From Dendronalium phyllosphericum CENA369 (GTDB taxonomy: Bacteria > Cyanobacteriota > Cyanobacteriia > Cyanobacteriales > Nostocaceae), in NCBI RefSeq assembly GCF_016056275.1, contig NZ_JAECZA010000276.1:1-63984 (forward strand): a stretch of 63,984 nt of DNA. The letters are read 5' to 3'. Below, piece after piece: positions 51,001 through 60,502 of this stretch. The notes beneath the pieces are model-generated. The model was given only the letters and a program-made list of their open reading frames with translations, was not told where the DNA came from and ran no database searches. A program made the translations under genes and the position numbers. How positions within the stretch are numbered: the first letter of the stretch is position 1; every line of letters starts with the position of its first letter.

Positions 51001-52166
51001 GTGAGGCAGAGCTAAGAGCTATTTTTAATCAAGCAGCGGTGGGAATTAAACTCCAAACTTTGGATGGGCAGCTTCTCAAAGTTAATCAGAAATTGTGCGA
51101 AATTTTAGGTTACAGCCAAGAAGAACTACTGAACAAAAACTATCTCGATATTACTTATACAGAAGATATAGAATGTCATCAAAATAATTTACAAAAATTG
51201 ATTGCAGGAGAAGTTGAAACATTCTCAATTGACAAACGTTGTTTGCATAAAAATGGAAATTTAATTTGGATCAATCTCACAGTTTCTCTGATTCGAGACA
51301 TCATCGGTAAGCCGATTTATTCTATTGGTGTAGTTAAAGACATCCGCGAACAGCAAGCTGCGTTACGCGAACGCAAACAAGCCGAGGAAGATATTTGTAA
51401 AGCTTTAGCAAAAGAAAAAGAACTCAGCGAGTTAAAATCTCGTTTCGTTTCGATGACATCCCACGAGTTCCGCACTCCTTTAGCTGTGATTGCCTCTTCT
51501 GCGGGAATTTTAAAAAGTTTTAGCCACAAACTAGATGAAGCACAAAAGCAAAAACATCTCCAATGCATTCAAACCTATGTTCAACACACAACTCAACTTT
51601 TAGATGATATTTTGCTCATTAATAAGGCTGAAGCTGGAAAATTAGCATTCGCTCCTACTGATATTAATTTGGTTGATTTTTGTCGTTCGTTGGTAGAAGA
51701 AATACAACTCAGCGCTCCCAATCATACTTTAGCCTTCTCTCCCCAATACTTGAGTAGTTCAGCAGGTAATAACTTCGTAGCTCGGATGGACACGAAGCTT
51801 TTGCGACAAATCCTCAGCAATTTACTTTCAAACGCTGTCAAATATTCTGACGCTAACAGTAATATTCAAATTGATTTATTAGTTGCAGCAAAAATAGCAG
51901 TTTTTCTCATTAAAGATGAAGGTATTGGTATTTCACCAGAGGATGGACAGAACTTATTTGAGTCTTTCTATCGAGGTAGTAACGTTGACACAATTCCAGG
52001 CACTGGATTAGGATTGACAATTGTCAATAAGTGTGTAGACCTGCATGGAGGACGAATTACTTTTGCTAGTCAAGTTGGATCGGGTACAACATTTAGAGTA
52101 GAACTGCCACTAATAAGTAGAAGGCAGGAGGCAGAAGGCAGAAGGCAGAAGGGAAAAGCCAGTTGA
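48027..52166 (+). CDS. CBS-PAS-GAF sensor histidine kinase
   Basis: 1379 aa, no membrane helices. Residues 30-165 are a CBS pair (LVGIFTQRDLIKLTAEG, HLPILGEEGKVIGLVTP), followed by about six PAS/PAC units (for example GITAEQAIGKTDYEFFP, EIWGRSTQEAYASSDTF) and a GAF domain near 820-960. The kinase core has the phospho-acceptor His in FVSMTSHEFRTPLAVIA near 1148 and ATP-binding blocks NLLSNAVKYSD and GTGLGLTIVNKCVDLHGG. A multi-input cytoplasmic sensor; the signal is unknown. The C-terminal tail SRRQEAEGRRQKGKAS is translated from a short tandem repeat. Confidence 0.9.
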   Translation: MITNSLSIEDLQHTIIRHPLIVSSKILLIDVVTLINQAQKNFGNWSIKNGKFLEDSIKEVGSITPQADSCVLVMENSQLVGIFTQRDLIKLTAEGKSLENLTIAEVMTKELVTLKMTEFKNVFTALNLLKRYRIRHLPILGEEGKVIGLVTPASLLSVTIHQAGLYNYARVKLAERQRIEAELRLERNFVSAVLNLADALVIVLDCQGRIVRFNHICEQITGYAFSEVKGKFLWDIFLIPETKECIKDAFANLLERDFPKRYETYLETKQSDRHLISWSNNVLLNCDDRVEYVVCTGIDITESRKAQEELQQTRNFLVSMINNLPVAVFVKDANPKSFGTFKLWNHTCESIFGITAEQAIGKTDYEFFPQTQADLFRQQDREVFSSSMLQDISEEFIDIPNCGRKILHTTKIPLYDKYQQPEYLLCIAEDITEYKQAKENLQQAKEQLQTVLDAVPGFVSWVSTDGYYLGVNRHLAESFNLTTNAFIGQELGFMQNSQQFTELMRNFLASQDLVASSVIDSQVNGVIHNYLLVAQKYQNNTAAVAVGIDITEHKQIEIALAESEAMLRSLLKSTPSVVAMINSQGKILFINQAMLNLSIEEIIGSNIDEYVFSEDCQIQRSALENVFARGEVVSYEIRVVSANGSFTYYQCQTGPIWREGRVTDAVIVLNDVSEQQAALRDRKQAEAALRESEQKFRLLTENIKSTFWIDDIKKDARQIVYVSPAFEEIWGRSTQEAYASSDTFLEAIHPSDRQRFIAETPKRTQGEHDEEYRIVRPDGAIRWIRSRTFPIKNEQGEVYRITGIAEDITERKQAEIALQSLIESTASTTGHDFFPALVEYISSALDVRHTLVTELIDGQVNTLGFWSDGELQPNICYDPTSTPCEILLKQGAYYCCSGIQQLFPTAERWAAMEADSSMGVILSDDFGNPIGSLCIVDEKPIPDPYKFEGILKVFAARASAELQRQRVQEALQQLNRDLEARVEQRTLELQESEAELRAIFNQAAVGIKLQTLDGQLLKVNQKLCEILGYSQEELLNKNYLDITYTEDIECHQNNLQKLIAGEVETFSIDKRCLHKNGNLIWINLTVSLIRDIIGKPIYSIGVVKDIREQQAALRERKQAEEDICKALAKEKELSELKSRFVSMTSHEFRTPLAVIASSAGILKSFSHKLDEAQKQKHLQCIQTYVQHTTQLLDDILLINKAEAGKLAFAPTDINLVDFCRSLVEEIQLSAPNHTLAFSPQYLSSSAGNNFVARMDTKLLRQILSNLLSNAVKYSDANSNIQIDLLVAAKIAVFLIKDEGIGISPEDGQNLFESFYRGSNVDTIPGTGLGLTIVNKCVDLHGGRITFASQVGSGTTFRVELPLISRRQEAEGRRQKGKAS

Positions 52167-52479
52167 TAATAGGGTTTCACAGATTGACATTTTACATTTA
52201 ATTATGTCCACCTATTTAGCAAATCATCACAATTTGTAATTAAGTAGTGCTACGACCTTGCGCCTTTAATCTATTGCCGGATTTTAAACAATTGTATAGA
52301 TTTGTTCGCTTGGGAGTATCCTATGTGTCGGTTATAAATAATTTTGGGAAAAATAAACAACGAGATACTACTTGGAACTAAATCTCTAGCAGTCTACTTT
52401 AATCGATGAAATTACTTGCATAATGAATATTTTATTTATAGACATAAAAAACTAATATATTTATCTTGCAAAAATTAAA
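52167..52479. other. Intergenic region between two signalling genes
   Basis: 313 bp, AT-rich, with the end of the short tandem repeat on the left. No ORF or hairpin recognised. Likely promoter of the downstream response regulator. Confidence 0.4.
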
Positions 52480-53580
52480 ATGTACACAATTTTGATCGTA
52501 GAAGACGAACATCAAGTTCGGGAAAATATTCAAGAGATTTTAGAACTTTCTGATTTTGCAACTTTAATCGCTCCGAATGGCAAGATTGGATTAGAAATTG
52601 CCAAAGAAAAATTACCAGACTTGATTATCTGTGACATTATGATGCCAGAATTGGACGGCTATAGCGTACTGTCTGCTCTGCGTCAACATGAAGCAACTGC
52701 CAATATTCCTTTAATATTTGTCACAGCTAAAGCCGATCGCTCAAATTTTCGTCAGGGTATGGAGTTTGGAGCCGATGATTATTTGACAAAACCATTTACG
52801 CCGGAAGAATTACTAAATGCAATATCGACTCGTCTAGAGAAACAAGCTGTAGTTAAACGTAAATCTCAAGCTCAACTAGATGAACTACGCATGAATATTG
52901 CTCACTCCTTGCCTCACGAACTGAATACTCCTTTAAATGGTATTCTCGGTATGTCACAGTTATTATTAGATAATTGTGGCAAGATTCATGAATCTGAAGA
53001 AATTGAAATTGCCGAATTAATTCATACTTCTGCCAATAGATTATATAGATTAACCCAAAGATTTTTACTTTATAGTAATCTGGAATTAATAGCAAGAGAG
53101 CCGGAAAAAGTTCGTCAGCTTCAAGAAAAATCAGTTAAATGTATAGCTCAAACAATTATTAATGCAGTTTCTCTGCAAAAAGCTAAAGAAGTAGATAGAG
53201 AAAAAGATTTAAAACTCGAATTGCAAGCATCTATTGTTCAAATCCCAGAAGAAAAGTTGAGTTCGATTATAGAGGAATTAATCGATAACGCTTTCAAATT
53301 TTCTTTACCAAGTAGTGAAGTTCGAGTAATTTGTAGTGTGAATAATAATAAATTTCGTTTGTATATAATTGATAATGGCAAAGGAATGACAGTTCAGGAG
53401 ATTGAAAAAATTGGAGCTTTTTTCCAATTCAATCGCAAGTCATACGAACAACAAGGCTCTGGATTGGGGCTGAGTATTGTGCAGCATATCGTGAAATTAT
53501 ATAATGGTAAATTTACTATCAATAGCATTCCAGGGCGACAAACTATAGTTAAGATTGTTTTACCTTGCGAATGTAATTAG
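52480..53580 (+). CDS. Response regulator-histidine kinase hybrid
   Basis: 366 aa. The receiver domain holds acidic pocket EDE near residue 8, phospho-acceptor Asp in LIICDIMMPELDGYSVL near 52, and Lys in YLTKPFTPEELL near 104. A kinase follows: HSLPHELNTPLNGILGMSQL near 148 and the ATPase blocks ELIDNAFKFSLP and GSGLGLSIVQHIVKLYNGKF. Input by REC and output by histidine kinase is a common cyanobacterial relay design. The preceding kinase gene is the obvious partner. Confidence 0.88.
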   Translation: MYTILIVEDEHQVRENIQEILELSDFATLIAPNGKIGLEIAKEKLPDLIICDIMMPELDGYSVLSALRQHEATANIPLIFVTAKADRSNFRQGMEFGADDYLTKPFTPEELLNAISTRLEKQAVVKRKSQAQLDELRMNIAHSLPHELNTPLNGILGMSQLLLDNCGKIHESEEIEIAELIHTSANRLYRLTQRFLLYSNLELIAREPEKVRQLQEKSVKCIAQTIINAVSLQKAKEVDREKDLKLELQASIVQIPEEKLSSIIEELIDNAFKFSLPSSEVRVICSVNNNKFRLYIIDNGKGMTVQEIEKIGAFFQFNRKSYEQQGSGLGLSIVQHIVKLYNGKFTINSIPGRQTIVKIVLPCECN

Positions 53581-53603
53581 AATTTCCTAAATCTGCATGA
53601 ATT

Positions 53604-55274
53604 TTAAGCTCCAGGTTTGAAATAATCGAGGAGGCGATCGCCTGAGTCTGCACGAATCAATGCCACGACTACATCGGGTAAGGCAGCTATATTGGGGTAA
53701 ATCAGATAACGTGATTGCCAACAAGGGCGAAACTTTTCTTTATATGCGTGCAAACCTTTAAAGTTGTAAAAGCGATTTAAATGTTCGTAAAGATAGTGCA
53801 ATACCCTCTCTAAACGCCGTGATTCCGGAGTTTCACCAACTCCAGCAAGGGCAGAAAGACCGAAATTGAAGCTATCGTAGCCTTCCTCTTTAAAATGCTG
53901 AAGCATGGAAACAAACAAAAAGTCCATCGTGCCATTTTCAAGCGACTGGCGATGTCGCATCATGTCAATAGTGACTTCGTTAAGCTGGTACTCTGGCAAA
54001 AGATTGGCAAAAGCACCGATTTGACCGTCGGAAGTATGCACCACAGCAATTTCGCAATTTCGCAAATAAGCTTCATCAAACCAACCTAGAGAAAAGCGTT
54101 TCTCGGAACCTTGTACCATCTTCAGCCATTCATCACTCACAGCTTTGATTTGATGCAACAAGTCATCGGTAATTGGTGGTTGATAAAACTCGATCCGGTA
54201 TCCTAATTTAGTCAAACGATTGATTGAAGGTCGAAAGTTTTTACCAGCTTTGCCTTGTAAAGTAAAAGTTTTTAAGTCAACGATCGCTTCTTCGCCAATT
54301 TTCAATGCTTTAAATCCCAAAGATTTGTAAAGCTCAAGCTCGTCGGGTAAAGTTTGGTAAAAAGCAGGATACCAATCATTACGCTGACAAAACTGTTGAA
54401 AACTCACAATCACCTCGGCGCGGTCTTCAATGGGGCCAATGGGATCTCCTAAAGCGATCGCACCGCGTCCTTTAGGAACGTAAGCGATCGCGCTCCGACC
54501 AGAAGGACTAAAATAATAACTCTTGTCGTTTAAAAGTGTTAACGCTGCTAAAGAAGAACATCCATATTGCTGTACTATTTCTTTGGCTTTTTTCTGCTCG
54601 GTTGCATTTGCCGAACTATGCACAAAAACTGGTTGTAAAAGCATGACTATCGCAAAAGTTATTGTGCTAGCTGCAATCACATAAATAGAATTTGCAAAAA
54701 ATTCCCCAAATCTAGTTTGTGGTTGCAAACCCCAATTATCCTCAGTGAAGAACATTGCCAAAGTCTGAAGTATGGCATCGCGCCAATTGAAATTTTCGGA
54801 AAATTTGCCGTCTAATAAATAAAAACCGATTGCTCCGTATGCCAAGGTAAATAACAAAGCACCAAACAACACGCGCACTCCCCGCGCGACTGATGGACGG
54901 TCTGATTGTGCTGTAAAAACATGGCGCATGAGAATTAATTGCACCAACAAAATTCCAGATATCAAGCTTTCTTCATAGTCTAAACCTTTCAGTAAATGGC
55001 TAAAAATAGAAATAATTAGTAAGCCGATTGTCAGCAACCAAGCAACTCTTTTTCGCCGCAATAAGTTTGTAGCTAATGCTAGTAAAACAAACCCAGTTAG
55101 GGCTGCGAATATATGTCCAGTGGCGCGAATTTCAAAGGGAAAAAATTCTTTTAACCATTGATTTCGCCCGTATAAGTTAGGTGTGACAGCCGATAATAAA
55201 TTTATAATTCCGACTAAACCTGTAAATAAAGCTGCGCTCCAAAGCCCAATCTGATTTTTTAACTTATTATTCAT
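53604..55274 (-). CDS. MprF-like DUF2156 membrane protein (phosphatidylglycerol lysyltransferase family)
   Basis: 556 aa. Residues 1-230 hold about seven hydrophobic segments (AALFTGLVGIINLLSAV, LLTIGLLIISIFSHLL, VLFGALLFTLAYGAIGFYLL). Residues 255-545 are a DUF2156 domain (GRSAIAYVPKGRGAIALGDP, NDWYPAFYQTLPDELELYKS, GTMDFLFVSMLQHFKEEGYD), the GNAT-like aminoacyl-transfer module of MprF. The enzyme would use an aminoacyl-tRNA to decorate a membrane lipid; which amino acid cannot be told. It is separated by 6 bp from the hydrolase gene upstream, so co-expression is likely. Confidence 0.8.
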   Translation of the reverse strand: MNNKLKNQIGLWSAALFTGLVGIINLLSAVTPNLYGRNQWLKEFFPFEIRATGHIFAALTGFVLLALATNLLRRKRVAWLLTIGLLIISIFSHLLKGLDYEESLISGILLVQLILMRHVFTAQSDRPSVARGVRVLFGALLFTLAYGAIGFYLLDGKFSENFNWRDAILQTLAMFFTEDNWGLQPQTRFGEFFANSIYVIAASTITFAIVMLLQPVFVHSSANATEQKKAKEIVQQYGCSSLAALTLLNDKSYYFSPSGRSAIAYVPKGRGAIALGDPIGPIEDRAEVIVSFQQFCQRNDWYPAFYQTLPDELELYKSLGFKALKIGEEAIVDLKTFTLQGKAGKNFRPSINRLTKLGYRIEFYQPPITDDLLHQIKAVSDEWLKMVQGSEKRFSLGWFDEAYLRNCEIAVVHTSDGQIGAFANLLPEYQLNEVTIDMMRHRQSLENGTMDFLFVSMLQHFKEEGYDSFNFGLSALAGVGETPESRRLERVLHYLYEHLNRFYNFKGLHAYKEKFRPCWQSRYLIYPNIAALPDVVVALIRADSGDRLLDYFKPGA

Positions 55275-55280
55275 TATTAA

Positions 55281-56234
55281 TTAGTTATTAAAATAATTTC
55301 CTTTGGCAGATGCTTTCTGCACGGTTTTTGCAGGTTCTTTGGAATTGTTAAACTGCTCCCCTACATAGGAAAGCGAGTCTTTAAGATGTTTGTGGAAATA
55401 GTTCCAGCCTATATCCGCTCCAGACAAACCATGACCTCCAGGAAATGTATAAAATACATTAGCAATACCTATCTCGTTCAAAGTGACATGAAAAGCTTTG
55501 GTAGAAACTACAAAATTAGTATCATTTTGACCAGCATCAAGATATACACGCAATCGCTTTCTGTCTGCAATTGATAACTGTTTGACAATTTGTTGGGGAC
55601 TATTTTGCGGGCCGCTGTTATCGATAAAGTAACCGCTATGGCTAAATAAAATGTTGAAGTTTTTTAAATAGCGTAATCCGATATTAAATGCGCCCCATCC
55701 TCCAGAAGATAGACCTCCCAATGCCCAAAACTGGGGTTTTTCCAAGGTGCGATAACGTGACTTGACAACTTGCACTAATTCCGAACCTATCAAAGTTCCT
55801 AATTTGCCATTCGGCCCATCAAAATAATCGGGGTCATACAAAGGGCTAGAACCACGATTATCATTGCCATCGGGTGTAATTACAATCGATGGCGGCAATT
55901 TTTTACTTTTATATAATTCATGCAGTACATCTAAGATTGCATATTTATCAACATAAGCGCGGGCATCATCATGACCCCCGTGGAGTAAAAATATTACAGG
56001 ATAACGCTTTTGTTGATTTTTATTATAGCCAGGCGGCAAAATTACGCCATAGCTGCGGACTGCATTCATTGCTTGGGAATTGAAACTTTCTAATTGAAAC
56101 TTTAGCCCGGTATTTGCTTCTTCTTGAGGTGGGTCAAATTGGGGTGCGCCTAATATAAATACATAGTAGTAACCTGCGGCAGTTAAAACAGCGATCGCCC
56201 CTGCCACACCGACTAAAATTTTATTAATCTTCAT
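55281..56234 (-). CDS. Esterase D-like alpha/beta hydrolase (paralogue 1)
   Basis: 317 aa. N-terminal membrane anchor or signal (VGVAGAIAVLTAAGYYYVF). Catalytic landmarks: VIFLLHGGHDDARAYVDKYA near 77, IVITPDGNDNRGSS near 117, nucleophile elbow ALGGLSSGGWGAFNIG near 173, and the His near GGHGLSGADIG. It is clearly a paralogue of the next gene. Extracytoplasmic esterase; substrate unknown. Confidence 0.75.
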   Translation of the reverse strand: MKINKILVGVAGAIAVLTAAGYYYVFILGAPQFDPPQEEANTGLKFQLESFNSQAMNAVRSYGVILPPGYNKNQQKRYPVIFLLHGGHDDARAYVDKYAILDVLHELYKSKKLPPSIVITPDGNDNRGSSPLYDPDYFDGPNGKLGTLIGSELVQVVKSRYRTLEKPQFWALGGLSSGGWGAFNIGLRYLKNFNILFSHSGYFIDNSGPQNSPQQIVKQLSIADRKRLRVYLDAGQNDTNFVVSTKAFHVTLNEIGIANVFYTFPGGHGLSGADIGWNYFHKHLKDSLSYVGEQFNNSKEPAKTVQKASAKGNYFNN

Positions 56235-56375
56235 ATATCGTTATATATTACAATAAGCTAACCTAATTGTAAATTTGATTTTGTGGATCTATTGAAGTAA
56301 TACCATATAATTTTTAGCATTGACATCCGAATGCCAATGCTATTTTAAAAGTTATATTTTATCAATTGCTAACTG

Positions 56376-57311
56376 TTAGGGTCTTTGAGCATTGTTGAAA
56401 GATTTAAAATTTAAATCTTTCGTCGTGCTTGCTATGCGTGAGGAGCGAAATTGTTCGCCCACGAAAGTTAAAGAATCTGCGAGATGTTCGCGCCAATATT
56501 TCCAAGTGTGGCTACCAGGGAACTGACGAAATGAATGAGCAATTTTTAGACGTTCTAGTACTTGAGCAAAGTCTTGAGCGTCTTTAATTTCTTCAATATC
56601 TGATGTACCCGAATCTAGATAAATCCGCAACCTTTTTTTAGCTTCCGGGGAAATATGTTGAATATAAGTTATTGGGCTATTTATTGCCCCACTTTTATCC
56701 TGAAAGTAACCACTATGACTAAATAAAATCGAGAAGTTATTCACATTATGTAAACCGACATTCAACGCTCCCCAACCGCCAGAAGATAATCCTCCCATGG
56801 CCCAAAAATTAGGGCTAGGTAGGGTACGATAACGAGTTTGCACCACTTTTACTAGTTCGCTGCCAATGGTAGTAGAAACTTTACCGTTAGGGCCATCAAT
56901 ATATTGGGGGTCCCAGTAACGACTAGAGCCGCGTTTGTCGTTTCCATCTGGTGTGATGATAATACTTGGTGGCAACTTACCTGTAGTGTAAAGCTGTGTG
57001 AGAGTTTTTAGAGCTTGTCCCTTCTTTTCTAAAAACCAGTCGTTGGGTTCGCCATGTCCGCCGTGGAGGAGAAAGATTACAGGATAGCGTTGTTGGGGAT
57101 TTTGTTCGTAGCCAGGAGGTAAAGAAACACCATAGGTACGGCTTGTTCCCATAGTTTGACTATTGTAGGTTTCAATTTTATAAGTCAGAGGAGTAGCTAA
57201 GACACTAGAATTTGATTGTGGTGGTGTGGTGGCGACAGTTTGCGAATATTGACAGCCAAATAAGCTGAGGACTGAAATTAATAACAGAATTTTAGATAAT
57301 TTGGAGTTCAT
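56376..57311 (-). CDS. Esterase D-like lipoprotein (paralogue 2)
   Basis: 311 aa. A lipobox LFGC ends the signal sequence (ILLLISVLSLFGCQYS), so this copy is a lipoprotein. VIFLLHGGHGEPNDWFLE, IIITPDGNDKRGSS, MGGLSSGGWGALNVGL and the C-terminal His in FPGSHTWKYW match paralogue 1 in order. The pair sits between the MprF-like gene and another hydrolase, suggesting envelope-lipid processing. Confidence 0.78.
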   Translation of the reverse strand: MNSKLSKILLLISVLSLFGCQYSQTVATTPPQSNSSVLATPLTYKIETYNSQTMGTSRTYGVSLPPGYEQNPQQRYPVIFLLHGGHGEPNDWFLEKKGQALKTLTQLYTTGKLPPSIIITPDGNDKRGSSRYWDPQYIDGPNGKVSTTIGSELVKVVQTRYRTLPSPNFWAMGGLSSGGWGALNVGLHNVNNFSILFSHSGYFQDKSGAINSPITYIQHISPEAKKRLRIYLDSGTSDIEEIKDAQDFAQVLERLKIAHSFRQFPGSHTWKYWREHLADSLTFVGEQFRSSRIASTTKDLNFKSFNNAQRP

Positions 57312-57320
57312 TGCTGGAAA

Positions 57321-58169
57321 TTAATTATAGACTTGTTTGTTTAACCATTCAGCGATCGCTTGATTGACCAACTCTGCACGTTCTGCCATTACCAAATGTC
57401 CCGCATTGGCAAAATGTATGTGAGTACCATTATCAAAGTGACTTGCTAACTCATCTCCCATCTGGCGTGTAAACATAGGATCTTGTTGGGCCGTAATTAC
57501 CAAAGCCGGGATGTGCATTTTCGGTAAAGGGTGACGGACAAAAAAGTTATAGTTCCAAAAGATTTCTAAACTTTTGTAGGCATCCAAGTCTTTTGGTACT
57601 GGGTTTTCAGCAAAAAATCTCTCCATCACACTATGGCGGTAAGAAGTAGAAACAAAGTTGTTAAGTACTTGTACGCCAGGTAAATGATAGAGATACCTAC
57701 CACCCCCAGCCATAAACTTCATTAACGGAATTTCCCACCAGGGTGCTAAATTGTGAGTACCGCCGGCAATGGCAATAATTGCACTAACTGGCTGATGTTG
57801 GGCAAATTCTAAACCAATAGGAACTCCATAACTGTGACAGCATAACACAGGCGAATTGATACCAAAGTGGTGGAGTAATCGCTGTAAATCTCGATAATGC
57901 CGCCTAATAGAATAGCGAGAGTAACGACTAGACTCTCCATGTCCTCCCAAGTCGTATGCCAAAACCTCCCAACCTTGATTTTGAGCAAACTCGTATTGCA
58001 CTCTAAAGTTAAAGCGGTTTCCCATTCCTCCGTGAATAAAAACCATAGATGGAGTTATCCCTTGGTGATGGCAAACTTGTAAATCTACCCCTCGCCGCAG
58101 GTGAATTTTTACTCCGGTTAGGGCATCTTCAAGAGAGTTATGAGAAATTGAGCATTCAGTATTGAGCAT
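57321..58169 (-). CDS. Alpha/beta hydrolase
   Basis: 282 aa. Oxyanion region MVFIHGGMGNRFNFRV near 42, nucleophile in CCHSYGVPIGLEFA near 111, and the late Asp/His in VITAQQDPMFTRQMGD and NAGHLVMAERAEL. A typical small esterase or lipid hydrolase. It is 10 bp from the lipoprotein esterase gene, so they form an operon. Confidence 0.75.
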   Translation of the reverse strand: MLNTECSISHNSLEDALTGVKIHLRRGVDLQVCHHQGITPSMVFIHGGMGNRFNFRVQYEFAQNQGWEVLAYDLGGHGESSRYSRYSIRRHYRDLQRLLHHFGINSPVLCCHSYGVPIGLEFAQHQPVSAIIAIAGGTHNLAPWWEIPLMKFMAGGGRYLYHLPGVQVLNNFVSTSYRHSVMERFFAENPVPKDLDAYKSLEIFWNYNFFVRHPLPKMHIPALVITAQQDPMFTRQMGDELASHFDNGTHIHFANAGHLVMAERAELVNQAIAEWLNKQVYN

Positions 58170-58329
58170 GGGATAGTTGAAGAATGCAGAATACTAACTC
58201 TGAATTCTTGGTTGTTAATGCTTGATTTCCAAAATTTACGCAAATCATTTGTCAACTGTGTGTCATGCTGATGGCAAGTCTGCGACTGAGTGTAGATGAA
58301 AAGTTAATAATTTTTCTTGTGAGATTTTT

Positions 58330-59256
58330 ATGCTCAAAAAGCTGCGACTCAACCTCAGTTCTATCTTTGGCTTGCTGCTTTTGGTAGTTTCATTGTGGGC
58401 GATCGCTCACGAATTACGCGAATATAATTATCGGGATATTTTCAACTCTTTAGCAGCCATCCCCAAAAGTCGGTTAAGCCAGGCAATTGGGCTAACGATT
58501 CTAGGGTATTTGGTAATGATAATGTATGATATCTTAAGTTTTAGCTATATCAATCGTTCTCTTGCTTGGAACAAGATAGCTTTAACTAACTTCATTAGCT
58601 CTGCATTCAGTAATACTATAGGTTTTGCTTTACTAACTGGCAGTGCTATCCGTTATCGTTTTTACTCTAAATGGCAAGTATCGACAGTAGCGATCGCCCA
58701 AATAATTACTTTTGTTAATTTCACTTTTTGGCTGGGGATGTTCGCCCTCGCTGGATTTGTATTTCTCATTAACCCATTGCAAATTCCTAGTCAACTGCAT
58801 TTGCCTTTGACTCAAGTGCGTCCCATCGGGATAATTTTTCTGCTTTTGATTTTTGGCTATTTAGTATGTAGTATTTTTCTGAAACGACCATTAATTATTC
58901 GCGGACATGAATTTCGATTTCCATCTTTGAAAATATCAGCAAGTCAAATAGTTGTTTCTTGCCTTGACTGGATTTTAGCAGCGGCGGTTCTTTATGCATT
59001 GCTTCCTAGCAATACAGGTTTATCTTATCTAGACTTTTTAGGAATTTACTTATTTGGTATGTTTGCAGGTATTGTGAGTAATGTCCCTGGAGGGTTAGGA
59101 GTTTTTGAAACAGTTATTTTGTTAATTATCTCTTCTAAAATTTCGCCACCAGTAGTTTTAGGCTCACTGTTAGCTTATCGAGGAATATACTATTTTTTGC
59201 CTTTGCTATTAGCAACAGGCTTACTAGCTTTTTTTGAAATTAAATACAATAGATAA
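58330..59256 (+). CDS. UPF0104 / MprF-flippase-like membrane protein
   Basis: 308 aa with about eight hydrophobic segments (IFGLLLLVVSLWAIA, LTILGYLVMIMYDIL, FVNFTFWLGMFALAGFVFLI, ILAAAVLYALLP). The family block GMFAGIVSNVPGGLGVFE near 235 is the lysylphosphatidylglycerol synthase TM region. It could move the modified lipid made by the DUF2156 enzyme nearby. Transcribed away from the hydrolase operon. Confidence 0.75.
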   Translation: MLKKLRLNLSSIFGLLLLVVSLWAIAHELREYNYRDIFNSLAAIPKSRLSQAIGLTILGYLVMIMYDILSFSYINRSLAWNKIALTNFISSAFSNTIGFALLTGSAIRYRFYSKWQVSTVAIAQIITFVNFTFWLGMFALAGFVFLINPLQIPSQLHLPLTQVRPIGIIFLLLIFGYLVCSIFLKRPLIIRGHEFRFPSLKISASQIVVSCLDWILAAAVLYALLPSNTGLSYLDFLGIYLFGMFAGIVSNVPGGLGVFETVILLIISSKISPPVVLGSLLAYRGIYYFLPLLLATGLLAFFEIKYNR

Positions 59257-59445
59257 AACTTTAACCTCTGAAATTATTCAATTTTTAATACAGACTAAGC
59301 TCGACCTTATCCAATCAAGCAGCATAAACAGCAATATCCTTCATGTGAATTTCTTAATTACGAATTAGTATAAGATACGATTAAATCTGCACCAACTATA
59401 ATCGGTGCAGATTTAGTAGTTATTGCTTAAGCATTTAGCATTAGC

Positions 59446-59829
59446 TTATCTAGAGAGATTTCTGCCAGCTTTTGCTGCACTATTACCTACTTCATCAGCA
59501 GTTTCTTTAGCACCCTCTACGTAACCCGACCCAAATTCTTTGAGGGCTTCTCCTGATTGTTGCCCAATTTTCTCAAGCCGTTTACCAGGCTCATTTTTTG
59601 TTTCACGAGCATCTTTAAACCACTGCCCGACTGTTTTTGGTCTTTCAGCATCGTTTTGTTCTACCTTTTGGCGAACTCTTTCACCTAAAGCCTTTTCACT
59701 GTCCCCAAAAGCAATGTTTGTTGTCAGCACTAAGACACCAACTAGGACAACAGCAAAAAAACGTTTTACTTGAAATTTGTTTAGTGAAGAGTTGATGCGA
59801 TCTACTGTCCTAGTAATTAAATTCGTCAT
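59446..59829 (-). CDS. Small exported hypothetical protein
   Basis: 127 aa from MTNLITRTVD, chosen because GGAG lies 10 bases upstream. Signal peptide AVVLVGVLVLTTNIAFG then a charged, helical mature part (KVEQNDAERPKTVGQWFKDA, GEALKEFGSGYVEGAKETAD). Resembles small cyanobacterial stress or envelope proteins of unknown role. Confidence 0.55.
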   Translation of the reverse strand: MTNLITRTVDRINSSLNKFQVKRFFAVVLVGVLVLTTNIAFGDSEKALGERVRQKVEQNDAERPKTVGQWFKDARETKNEPGKRLEKIGQQSGEALKEFGSGYVEGAKETADEVGNSAAKAGRNLSR

Positions 59830-60502
59830 GCCAATACTCCATTGGTTTATTGTCAATGCTTATCACAGTTTAGAAAGTTAATTGGCTTTCTCTCCATTCA
59901 ACTAAAGCCATAAGAAACGAAATTGAGTTTCTATATAAATTAGCCTAAAGAATAGAGCTATAGGTTAGTGATGAAATCTGCTAAAAATCCTAACTTATAT
60001 CAAACCAATCAACTTTTTTGATTACAATTACACACTAGCTGTAAAAACATAATTATCCTTCTAACGAAAGACATATCTCTGTTATGAAAAATAAGGCTTT
60101 TTAAATACTACGGAAGAATTATCTTTGTTGTTGGTTGTCGTACAGACAAGGGTTAACCCTTGTCTGTACAAGAGGCAGAAAGCAGAAGGCAGTCCCGATG
60201 AAACAAGTTTCACCGCCATGTATGAAAAAGGTTTGTTCACGGCAGTTGCTACAACGGAGGGAACCTCAACGGACAGTTTGCTCAAGTCGGGGAACCCGCC
60301 CACGCAACTGTCCTCCGCAACGCACTGCCTCCCCTACACCCCACACCCTACACCCCACACCCTTTTTCAAGCCAGAAGCAGGAGTAATTATTATTTCTTG
60401 TCTCCCTCATCTCCCTCATCTCCCCCCACTCCCCCTGCTCATCCTTCCAAGACGATCTAAGATTGTTGGGTACTCTCTAAATTCACGATCGCCAGCACGC
60501 TA
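59830..60502. other. Intergenic region with short tandem and low-complexity repeats
   Basis: Contains AGGCAGAAAGCAGAAGGCAG at 60172-60191 and a pyrimidine-rich run of CTCCCTCATCTCCC type near 60401-60440, both common between cyanobacterial genes. Frames read across them on the plus strand are not proteins. It holds the promoter of the downstream ABC gene. Confidence 0.45.
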
